From positions 1 through 12,455 of the forward strand of contig JAHQWS010000331.1 of assembly GCA_029856295.1 (NCBI GenBank): a DNA stretch of 12,455 bases, written 5' to 3'. The position numbers were made by a program, and so were the translations under genes. The notes beneath the pieces are model-generated. The model worked only from the letters and a program-made list of their open reading frames with translations. It did not search any database and was not told the DNA's origin. Source of the DNA: Promethearchaeia archaeon. Its GTDB lineage: Archaea; Asgardarchaeota; Lokiarchaeia; Sigyniarchaeales; SOKP01. Shown piece after piece: positions 6,998 to 12,455 of this stretch (position 1 is its first letter; each line of letters starts with the position of its first letter).

Positions 6998-7195
6998 TTA
7001 TTCTTTTGCTTCTTTATTTGATTTATCTTCTTCATCAAGCTTAAAATCTTCTGGGTCCACTTCAATATTAATATATCCAACATACCCACATTCATTATCA
7101 CTACATTCATACATACTAGGGGCTAGCCATCCACTTACGTTAGTGGCATTTCTTAATGTTGGTTTCTTACATTTTGGACACAGTCTAATTTTCAT
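6998..7195 (-). CDS. Small zinc-ribbon protein with acidic tail
   Basis: This 65-residue protein has one zinc ribbon: CPKC (6-9) and a second knuckle at C31 and C36 (CSDNEC), separated by a 21-residue loop rich in small and aromatic residues. A Glu/Asp/Lys-rich tail follows (about 45-65). I do not recognise the family beyond this. Such ribbons occur in nucleic-acid-binding and polymerase-associated proteins, but nothing here proves binding. It lies 60 bases before the R15P isomerase on the same strand and may head the operon that ends with the PaaK-like gene. The ATG at 7195 is the only reasonable start. A TATA-like TAATATA at about 7221-7228 would give an almost leaderless message. Confidence 0.75.
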   Translation of the reverse strand: MKIRLCPKCKKPTLRNATNVSGWLAPSMYECSDNECGYVGYINIEVDPEDFKLDEEDKSNKEAKE

Positions 7196-7230
7196 AGTCT
7201 GATTTTATATAATGAATCATGTAATATAGG

Positions 7231-7260
7231 TTTTAGAGTTAGTATAATATTTCTCTAAAA
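7231..7260 (-). promoter_or_regulatory. 8-base perfect inverted repeat upstream of the zinc-ribbon operon
   Basis: TTTTAGAG (7231-7238) and CTCTAAAA (7253-7260) are perfect inverted arms with a 14-base A/T spacer. The site ends 36 bases before the start codon at 7195, just upstream of the likely TATA element, where an archaeal activator or repressor dimer could bind. It could instead be a weak hairpin. No known regulator is implied. Confidence 0.35.
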
Positions 7261-7319
7261 TTTTACGATAGGTCTTAACAATACCACTATTTCATAAAAC
7301 CTTTTTCTACAAAACTCCT

Positions 7320-7607
7320 TTATTCACGATCGGAAGAGTAAACGTACTGTGGAATTTGTAGTAATCCAAGAGTATTATTTTTGGAAGATTCAGACTCATT
7401 TAAATTTTTTATTAGACTAAATTTAGCATTCTACCAAATAGTAATTTGAGATTTGGAAGCTTCTAGAAACTTTAAGCAAATTGGCTCGTGTCTATATTTT
7501 TTGAAAATTTTATTCCTTATAAAATTATATCCCTTTAGTTTCACACCATCTATATGCACATCAACATTATATCTATTTCTATCCGAATTAACTATGCTAA
7601 CATTCAT
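7320..7607 (-). pseudogene. Small reading frame interrupted by one in-frame TAG
   Basis: From an ATG at 7607 the minus strand encodes 58 residues beginning MNVSIVNSDRNRYNVDVHID and ending QITIW, then a TAG (7431-7433). The same frame then stays open for 36 more codons (NAKFSLIKNLNES and on, ending VYSSDRE) to a TAA at 7320-7322. Residue composition looks protein-like on both sides: alternating hydrophobic strands in the first part and a Ser/Asn-rich stretch followed by LLQIPQYVY in the second. I do not recognise a family. It may be a recently inactivated gene, a genuine 58-residue protein, a sequencing error at the TAG, or chance in A/T-rich DNA. Elsewhere in the window TAG acts as a normal stop (LysW, TFS). 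A/T-rich boxes that could act as a promoter lie just upstream. Confidence 0.35.
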
Positions 7608-7854
7608 ATATTTAATTAATATTTAATATTTTTTTCTAATATAAGAAATAAAATAAAATATATTCGCGTTCCCATTAAAATCAAAAGAATAAAGTGAATT
7701 TTTGATTTCTTCTGAGACAGTTTTGATTTTTTCTTTATAAATGGAAAATATTCATTACGAACTCTGAAAAATTTATCATAAATACTCAAGAAAAATAAAA
7801 ATAAAATGAATCCTTTTTAATATAAAAGTATATTAGAGATATTCTAATAAAAAT

Positions 7855-7923
7855 TGATTCATTTTAAAATTAAAATATCAATGAATCACGAAACCTCTCT
7901 ATTCATTTTAAAATTTAAAATAT
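7855..7923 (+). promoter_or_regulatory. Repeats in the UvrC upstream region
   Basis: TGATTCATT (7855-7863) and AATGAATCA (7880-7888) are perfect 9-base inverted arms with a 16-base A/T spacer. Overlapping the first arm, a 22-base element (7857-7878, beginning ATTCATTTTAAAA) recurs almost unchanged at 7901-7923 with one extra T. The second copy ends 4 bases before the UvrC ATG. The A/T blocks could serve as TATA elements and the TGATTCA arms as an operator, for example for damage control of uvrC. This is inference from spacing and symmetry only. Confidence 0.4.
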
Positions 7924-7927
7924 AATT

Positions 7928-9751
7928 ATGTTGGATTTAGAATTACAACGAAAGAGTTTGCCGAATGAACCAGGAATTTATTTGTTTAAAGATAAAAGTA
8001 ATAAAATAATTTATATTGGCAAAGCGCGTAATCTCAGAAAAAGGGTATCGCAATATTTTATAAAATCCACTCATAATGACCCATATTATGAGGAAAAAAT
8101 TAAAGATTTAGTTAGAAGAATAAAATCCATAGATTACATCGTCACCGAGAATGAAAAAGAGGCGTCAATATTAGAAAACATTCAAATTAAGAAACATTTA
8201 CCTCGTTTCAATGTTATTATGCGCGATTCTAAATCATACCCTTGGGTTGGGATTTTTTATTCTGAAGATTTTCCACGAATCAAAATTTTAAGAAATCCTC
8301 AATGGTATTCACAGGAAAATTTATTCTTAGGGCCATATACTGATAAGAAGGAGATCAGAAGAATTTTACGAGATTTAAGAAAAATTTTTCCCTATTGCTC
8401 ATGTAATAAAAAAGTGCAAAAAAGACAAAGACCATGTTTATATTACCAATTGAAATTATGTCCCGGTCCATGTATCAGCGCTATTGAGAAGGCAGAATAC
8501 CTCGAAAACATAAAAAAAATTGAATTGTTTTTAAAAGGTGAAACTGAAGAACTCAAAAGCCAAATCAAACAAAAAATGAAAATTTCGGCTGAAAAACAAA
8601 CTTATGAATTGGCAGCATTTTGGAGAGATAAACTGGAAGCGATTGACCATTCCACAGCAAGTCAACATGTTCTTTTAGATCATGAAGTAAATAAGGATAT
8701 AATTGGATATACGAGTAACAAAAATTATGCTGCCTTAGTTATCATTCACATTCGCGAGGGTAAAATGTCAAATAAGAGTTCATTTAATTTAGACTTAAGA
8801 GAAAAATTGAATTTGAGGGAAGAAATATTCATTTCTGTTTTAGAGCAATATTATCAAGATATTAAGTATACTCTTCCTGATATAATTGTAATACCTAAAA
8901 AAGATGAAGGAATTAAACTTTTAAAAGACCTATTAAAAGATATAAAGAAAACAATTCAAATTAGAACACCTATAGTTGATGAATTTGGATTAATACGCAT
9001 CGCATTAAAGAATGCTAAAGTTATGATAGATCAACAGATTCAAATGGAAGATATCAAGCAGAAAGAAGATGATCAAATAAAATTTGCGCTACAAAAGGCG
9101 AAAGAAATGCTAAACTTACCAGTTGAGCCAAGAATTATTGAAGGCTTTGATATATCCAACATAGAAGGTACAAATGCAACAGGATCAATGGTTTATTTTC
9201 TCGAAGGAAAACCATATAATAAGTATTATCGACATTATAAAATTCGCTCGAAATCTACGCCGGACGATGTTGCAATGATGAGAGAGGTAATAAAGAGGCG
9301 CTATCTTTTTTTAATAGAAAATGGTTTTCAATTACCGGATTTGATTTTAGTGGATGGTGGAAAAGGCCAACTAAATGCTGGTGTTTCTGTATTAAAGGAA
9401 TTAGGAATTGAAGGAATACCAATCATAGGATTGGCTAAACGTTTCGAAGAGATATATATTCCTGGAGAAAAAGAACCGTTAATTTTGCCAAAAACCTCAC
9501 CATTATTAAAATTATTTCAAAGAGTCAGAGATGAAGCACACAGATTCGCAGTAAGGCTACATAAAAAGCAGAGAAAGAAGAATATAACGGGTTCTTTATT
9601 AGATGATATCAAGGGTATAGGTCCGGCAACCAGAAATAAACTTTTAACTCATTTTGGGAGTTTTGAGGGAGTTAAAAACGCCTCTTTTGAAGAATTAGCT
9701 CAAGTTGTTGGTAAAAAACTTGCTGAACTATTAAAAAATAGTCTAAAGTAA
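7928..9751 (+). CDS. uvrC: UvrABC excinuclease subunit C
   Basis: UvrC makes both incisions beside a DNA lesion once UvrA and UvrB have marked it. The 607-residue protein is full length. The N-terminal GIY-YIG nuclease is at 14-95, with Y18, Y29, R39 and E76 in their expected places for the 3' incision. Cysteines 157, 159, 170, 178 and 182 follow, with the 8 and 4 spacing of the known 4Fe-4S cluster. A UvrB-binding UVR region lies at about 205-240. The RNase H-like nuclease for the 5' incision keeps D408 (FDISN), D476 (LVDGGKGQ) and H538 (RDEAHRFA). Two helix-hairpin-helix units close the protein (about 555-605, DDIKGIGPATRNKLL). The system is bacterial in origin and patchy in archaea, so lateral acquisition is likely, but base composition matches the neighbours. 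UvrA and UvrB are not in the window. There is no clear Shine-Dalgarno site before the ATG. Confidence 0.98.
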   Translation: MLDLELQRKSLPNEPGIYLFKDKSNKIIYIGKARNLRKRVSQYFIKSTHNDPYYEEKIKDLVRRIKSIDYIVTENEKEASILENIQIKKHLPRFNVIMRDSKSYPWVGIFYSEDFPRIKILRNPQWYSQENLFLGPYTDKKEIRRILRDLRKIFPYCSCNKKVQKRQRPCLYYQLKLCPGPCISAIEKAEYLENIKKIELFLKGETEELKSQIKQKMKISAEKQTYELAAFWRDKLEAIDHSTASQHVLLDHEVNKDIIGYTSNKNYAALVIIHIREGKMSNKSSFNLDLREKLNLREEIFISVLEQYYQDIKYTLPDIIVIPKKDEGIKLLKDLLKDIKKTIQIRTPIVDEFGLIRIALKNAKVMIDQQIQMEDIKQKEDDQIKFALQKAKEMLNLPVEPRIIEGFDISNIEGTNATGSMVYFLEGKPYNKYYRHYKIRSKSTPDDVAMMREVIKRRYLFLIENGFQLPDLILVDGGKGQLNAGVSVLKELGIEGIPIIGLAKRFEEIYIPGEKEPLILPKTSPLLKLFQRVRDEAHRFAVRLHKKQRKKNITGSLLDDIKGIGPATRNKLLTHFGSFEGVKNASFEELAQVVGKKLAELLKNSLK

Positions 9752-9828
9752 TAAGTAATTTAAGGTTGAACTTCTGATATGATTCAGTAATTTTCCACAT
9801 TCCACTTCTTTTAATACTATTTTATTAG

Positions 9829-9837
9829 TTATAATAT
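9829..9837 (+). promoter_or_regulatory. Probable TATA box for the HNH protein
   Basis: TTATAATAT lies 39 bases before the ATG at 9876, inside the 124-base gap after UvrC. It would place a start near 9860 and a leader of about 15 bases, suggesting this gene has its own promoter. Confidence 0.4.
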
Positions 9838-9875
9838 TACTATACAATCTAATCAGTAATACATGAAATTTAAGC

Positions 9876-11474
9876 ATGAAAGATAAACATGAATATAAGG
9901 ATGTCTCTGCTATAAAGATAAATATTCCAATAGACTTACTATTAAAATTAATTGAAGAATTCAAAAAAAAAGGAAATTGGGATGATGTTGCTAGTGAATT
10001 CAAATTCAGTAATAATACCCTTATAAATAGAGTTAAAGAATTTTTAGGTCATGAAAAATATAAAAAATTACTTCTAAATTATAGTCTTGCATATAATATT
10101 TCATTTGCTTTAAGTAAAGATAGAACTAGAGTTCAATACTTATCAAAGGAAGTAAGAAACACAATTATCGGACATTTATACTTCTCGTTGACGAAAGAGG
10201 CAAATACATCTATTTACGAATGTGTAAATCTTATTGTTCAAGGGATTAAACAGGAAGAAAGCTGGACAAAATCTATTCCTGTACAAATATTTTTAGATTT
10301 TAAAGCAAGAATTAAGCTTGAAAGTGCAAAATTACCTTTACTAGAATATTTAATTAGTCTCGTAAAAATTTTAAAACGATTAATAAAATTAAATGAAGAA
10401 TTCAAGGACGAAAAATCCCCTTTGATTATAAAACATTTGACTAAGGATTTATTTAAAGAAAATGTCTTGATAGGAATTAATACACATTCTTTTGAGAATT
10501 TATTATCTGAAATTATAGATTTTTTAAGATTTCAATTTACAGATTTTAGCTTAGAAAGGCTAAAAGGAGGCGTTAAATTATATAATGATCCGGTAGGTAA
10601 ATTAAAAGAATGTGGAAGATGTCATAAGATAAAAACTTATGATGATTTTTCACTTAGAGGGAAGAATACACTTGGAAAACATAATTCAGTATGCAAAGAA
10701 TGTAGTCAAATTATTTTCAGTATCAGAAGATATAAAAAAAAATATGATGTTATCAAAGCACTTTATGGTGAGATAAAATGTTGTAATTTAACATGTGAAT
10801 TACAATCAGATATAACTTTCCTTCCCTCTTTAAATTTTCATCATAAAAATCCAAACCAAAAAACTGTTAGTTGGTCAAAAATTTATTCGAGAAGTTTCGA
10901 TTATATTATCAAGGTTTTATCGAATGAAGAAATAATTGTATTATGTGATAATTGCCATATTAGGATTGATAAACATCTTTTCAATAAATACCAAAATATC
11001 ATTTTAGGCAAGAATCTTTTTTATAAGACTTCGAATGAAATAAAGTGTCTAATTAAGAACTCTAATATAAGGCAGAATGTTGAATATTGGTTTAAAAAAA
11101 GATACCTTATTGAACAATTATTTGATGGTAAATGTGTTGGTTGCGGGAAAATCAATGTTTATAATAATTTACCTGCCTTAACTTTTCATCATAGAGATCC
11201 CAAAATTAAAGAAGAATCTTGGTCTAAGAATCTAAGGTTTTTAGAGATTAAAAAGATAGTAGAAATAATGAAGAAAAAAGATATGATTTGTTTATGTGCA
11301 AATTGTCATAGATTTTTATATTCCACCCAATTTACCCAAAATTACCATGAGATTTTCTTAAAAATCGGTATTGATGATTCTACTATCAAAAAAATGGGTA
11401 AAATTCTTGAAACACTTATAAAGAATATTAAAGGTTTTAAACCAAAATCAATAAAAATAGACTATCTTTTATAA
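9876..11474 (+). CDS. Tandem HNH-like zinc protein with HTH-like N-terminus
   Basis: The 532-residue protein is a likely DNA-binding protein and possible nuclease. Residues 35-57 (NWDDVASEFKFSNNTLINRVKEF) resemble a helix-turn-helix; 60-230 is mostly helical and unrecognised. A CGRC...CKEC zinc finger (C246, C249, C273, C276) has the pattern often found before phage HNH domains. Two HNH-like modules follow. The first has C303, C307, LNFHHKNP (319-326), WSK (333-335) and LCDNCH (356-361). The second has C420, C423, LTFHHRDP (435-442), WSK (449-451) and LCANCH (473-478). They align throughout and look like an internal duplication. FHH supplies the usual general-base His, and the second His of the motif lies in NCH. 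No transposase, phage gene or disrupted host gene is beside it, so a homing role is not shown. The ATG at 9876 is preceded by a weak AAG run only. Tail residues 485-532 are basic. Confidence 0.72.
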   Translation: MKDKHEYKDVSAIKINIPIDLLLKLIEEFKKKGNWDDVASEFKFSNNTLINRVKEFLGHEKYKKLLLNYSLAYNISFALSKDRTRVQYLSKEVRNTIIGHLYFSLTKEANTSIYECVNLIVQGIKQEESWTKSIPVQIFLDFKARIKLESAKLPLLEYLISLVKILKRLIKLNEEFKDEKSPLIIKHLTKDLFKENVLIGINTHSFENLLSEIIDFLRFQFTDFSLERLKGGVKLYNDPVGKLKECGRCHKIKTYDDFSLRGKNTLGKHNSVCKECSQIIFSIRRYKKKYDVIKALYGEIKCCNLTCELQSDITFLPSLNFHHKNPNQKTVSWSKIYSRSFDYIIKVLSNEEIIVLCDNCHIRIDKHLFNKYQNIILGKNLFYKTSNEIKCLIKNSNIRQNVEYWFKKRYLIEQLFDGKCVGCGKINVYNNLPALTFHHRDPKIKEESWSKNLRFLEIKKIVEIMKKKDMICLCANCHRFLYSTQFTQNYHEIFLKIGIDDSTIKKMGKILETLIKNIKGFKPKSIKIDYLL

Positions 11475-11487
11475 ATTATCGTGTTTT

Positions 11488-11510
11488 GTTCATTCTATTA
11501 GATGATGAAC
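11488..11510. other. Weak hairpin between convergent genes
   Basis: GTTCAT (11488-11493) and ATGAAC (11505-11510) can pair around an 11-base loop between the HNH and LysW stop codons. It could slow polymerases from both sides. The stem is short and lacks a T-run, so terminator function is doubtful. Confidence 0.2.
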
Positions 11511-11532
11511 ATTTCATATAAATTGGAATAAT

Positions 11533-11709
11533 CTATTCTCCCCAATCCTCTTCTGCGAGCTCTGCAACTATGACTTCGACCTTATCCCCTTCAATTTTTG
11601 TTATTTCTAAATCTACTCCGCAGTCAGGGCAAGGAATAACTTCTCCTTCAATTGTACCTTCATCTAATTCAATTTCAAAATAACATGAGGGACATTCACA
11701 CTTTACCAT
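11533..11709 (-). CDS. lysW: LysW-type amino-group carrier protein
   Basis: LysW carries biosynthetic intermediates on the side-chain carboxyl of its last residue, Glu, and so protects the amino group during lysine (aminoadipate) or arginine synthesis. From the ATG at 11709 the protein is 58 residues, close to the usual 54-56. A zinc finger is formed by C6-x2-C9 and C27-x2-C30, with an extra C4. The middle is acidic, and the protein ends exactly in EDWGE, the family's recognition tail. The reading frame is open back to 11838, which would add 43 residues of Phe/Lys-rich sequence; this is A/T-rich leader and not LysW. AAAGGA (complement of 11721-11726) is a good ribosome-binding site lying 5 bases before an ATG two codons upstream (11715), so a start there is equally possible. 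No LysX or LysZ gene is adjacent. Confidence 0.92.
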   Translation of the reverse strand: MVKCECPSCYFEIELDEGTIEGEVIPCPDCGVDLEITKIEGDKVEVIVAELAEEDWGE

Positions 11710-11726
11710 TATCATCAATTTCCTTT

Positions 11727-11744
11727 TAAATTTAAATTTAAATA
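11727..11744 (-). promoter_or_regulatory. Probable TATA region for LysW
   Basis: Read on the minus strand this is three tandem TTTAAA units, directly before the AAAGGA ribosome-binding site. It can act as a TATA element and suggests that lysW has its own promoter inside the 125-base gap after the GNAT gene, with a very short leader. Confidence 0.35.
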
Positions 11745-11834
11745 CATAAGTTTTGAATGAATATAAAAAAAGTCTATTAAAAATAAAATTTACGTTATAT
11801 CTAAAATTATGACCAAATTTTACTTTTACAAGTA

Positions 11835-12290
11835 TCATAGAGCTTTACTCATTTCATATGTAACCCCATATTCCTCACTTTGAGATTTTTCCCCTTTTGA
11901 ATACCCTAATTTCTCATAAAAATCTACAGCGTTAATACTTGATTGTAATCTTACATTTTCTATTTTTCTTTCTTTTGCTAAATTCTCAATGGTCTCCATC
12001 AATTTTGTGCCAATTCCCTTACTATGATACTCTGGATTTACAAATGCTGTACCAATATAATCATTCATAACAGTTATAGTTCCAATAATTTTAGAATTTT
12101 CAATAGCTACAAAGAATTCGCGTTCTTTTGAAAGTTCAATCAAAAATTTAGGAGAAAACTCATTACACATATATTCAATAACTGAATTAGGATAAAACTT
12201 ACTATTTACTTCAGATAATGTTTTTCTGATTAAATCTGACGTTTCTAATGCATCTTCATCTTTAAATCTTCTAATTTCGGTCATTTTCAT
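11835..12290 (-). CDS. GNAT-family N-acetyltransferase
   Basis: GNAT enzymes move the acetyl group of acetyl-CoA to an amino group of a protein or small molecule. The 151-residue protein has the usual single-domain layout: an N-terminal strand and helices (1-55), FFVAIENSKIIGTITV (59-74) for strands 2 and 3, strand 4 and the acetyl-CoA loop FVNPEYHSKGIGTKL (83-97, motif A with K91, G92 and G94), and the C-terminal SSINAVDFYEKLGY (117-130). It most resembles small general acetyltransferases; the substrate cannot be inferred. An ATG two codons in (12284) is an equally good start. A/T boxes at about 12307-12322 can serve as promoter. LysW is 125 bases downstream on the same strand, so a link to amino-acid synthesis is possible but unproven. 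Confidence 0.88.
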   Translation of the reverse strand: MKMTEIRRFKDEDALETSDLIRKTLSEVNSKFYPNSVIEYMCNEFSPKFLIELSKEREFFVAIENSKIIGTITVMNDYIGTAFVNPEYHSKGIGTKLMETIENLAKERKIENVRLQSSINAVDFYEKLGYSKGEKSQSEEYGVTYEMSKAL

Positions 12291-12343
12291 TCATTCTTAA
12301 AACCATCTTAAATTTATTATATTATCTTTAAAAAAAAAGTTAA

Positions 12344-12455
12344 TTATAGATACTCGTTCTTAACTTGCGTCAATAAAGCAAATATAATTATAATTATTCC
12401 TAGTATTATAAATGTATAGTTTAGGTTCCACATCACTAATAATCCTATAATGGGG
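12344..12455 (-). CDS. C-terminal end of a membrane protein (cut by the window edge)
   Basis: The minus-strand frame is open from the right edge and ends in TAA at 12344-12346. The visible 36 or so residues read PIIGLLVMWNLNYTF, then a strongly hydrophobic run IILGIIIIIFALL, then the polar end TQVKNEYL. This is a typical last transmembrane helix with a short cytoplasmic tail, as in many secondary transporters. The family cannot be named from so little. The GNAT gene follows after 53 bases on the same strand. Confidence 0.6.
   Translation of the reverse strand, partial: PIIGLLVMWNLNYTFIILGIIIIIFALLTQVKNEYL

Larger units (their letters stand above)
7196..7927. other. 732-base region without an intact conventional gene
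   Basis: This gap separates the divergent zinc-ribbon and UvrC genes. It contains an inverted repeat at 7231-7260, the TAG-interrupted minus-strand frame at 7320-7607, and the repeats before UvrC at 7855-7923. A second minus-strand open stretch at 7616-7789 starts only with TTG and would encode 57 residues, Lys-rich and then hydrophobic; it has no ribosome-binding site and could be chance in such A/T-rich DNA. I saw no tRNA, snoRNA-like C/D box or strong RNA fold by eye. Confidence 0.6.

Noticed and set aside
6142..7202. Plus-strand frames of 60 and 70 codons opposite R15P isomerase and the zinc ribbon.
   Set aside because: Both are antisense to well-supported genes and have biased compositions.
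7328..7345. GATCGGAAGAG and the following bases resemble the start of a common Illumina adapter (16 of 18 bases by eye).
   Set aside because: The base before it and the bases beyond do not continue the adapter, it lies mid-sequence, and the opposite strand reads through it as protein-like codons. Chance is the simpler view, though read coverage here would settle it.
7616..7789. Minus-strand open stretch of 57 codons with a TTG start and a hydrophobic C-terminal half.
   Set aside because: No ATG before the hydrophobic part, no ribosome-binding site, and low-complexity Lys/Ile/Phe content expected from A/T-rich DNA.
9743..10003. 86-codon minus-strand frame over the UvrC end and HNH start.
   Set aside because: It overlaps two genes on the other strand and shows no motif or plausible start signal.
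9876..11474. Idea that the HNH protein is a homing endonuclease within an intron or intein.
   Set aside because: It is a free-standing gene with its own likely promoter; neighbouring uvrC is complete and no split gene or splice motif is visible.
11710..11838. N-terminal extension of LysW by 43 residues, whose ATG would overlap the GNAT stop as ATGA.
   Set aside because: The extension is Phe/Lys/Asn-rich, has no counterpart in LysW proteins, and covers the TATA-like box and ribosome-binding site of the proper start.
1..12455. Search for CRISPR arrays, tRNA or rRNA genes, insertion sequences and prophage genes.
   Set aside because: No regularly spaced repeats, cloverleaf sequences, transposases, terminal repeats or phage structural genes were seen by eye.

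Overview
The window looks like chromosomal DNA from a strongly AT-rich archaeon. Transcription factor S, a form III RuBisCO, a ribose-1,5-bisphosphate isomerase, a LysW carrier protein and a RecJ-like DHH phosphoesterase are archaeal or mainly archaeal families. A small protein resembling the eukaryotic ribosomal protein eL22 points to an Asgard archaeon, perhaps of the Lokiarchaeia type. That placement is inference from gene content. Genes have short leaders, TATA-like A/T boxes and few clear Shine-Dalgarno sites.

Layout. Bases 1-1511 (+) hold the end of a DHH phosphoesterase and a DUF167 protein, converging on transcription factor S (1521-1874, -). Bases 1959-3301 (-) hold a CitG/MdcB-like protein and the eL22-like protein. 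The eL22-like gene diverges from RuBisCO (3421-4698, +). RuBisCO runs tail to tail, with a 4-base overlap, into a minus-strand group read in the order zinc ribbon (6998-7195), R15P isomerase (5999-6937), PaaK-like adenylating ligase (4695-5912). Bases 7196-7927 hold no intact conventional gene, but contain inverted repeats and a minus-strand reading frame of 95 codons broken by one TAG. UvrC (7928-9751, +) and a 532-residue protein with two HNH-like modules (9876-11474, +) follow. The right end carries LysW, a GNAT acetyltransferase and the last 36 codons of a membrane protein, all on the minus strand.

How the genes may work together. RuBisCO and R15P isomerase are consecutive enzymes of the archaeal AMP (nucleotide-ribose) pathway: R15P to ribulose-1,5-bisphosphate to 3-phosphoglycerate. 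Both keep their key residues. The third enzyme, AMP phosphorylase, is not in the window. The PaaK-like ligase sits with the isomerase and its substrate is unknown. UvrC implies bacterial-type nucleotide excision repair. LysW implies carrier-protein-based lysine or arginine synthesis encoded elsewhere. TFS and the eL22-like protein belong to transcription and translation.

I saw no tRNA, rRNA, CRISPR array, insertion sequence or prophage. The least ordinary items are the eL22-like protein, the tandem HNH protein, the TAG-interrupted frame and the inverted repeats at three promoters. I found no clear multi-gene system that is new.
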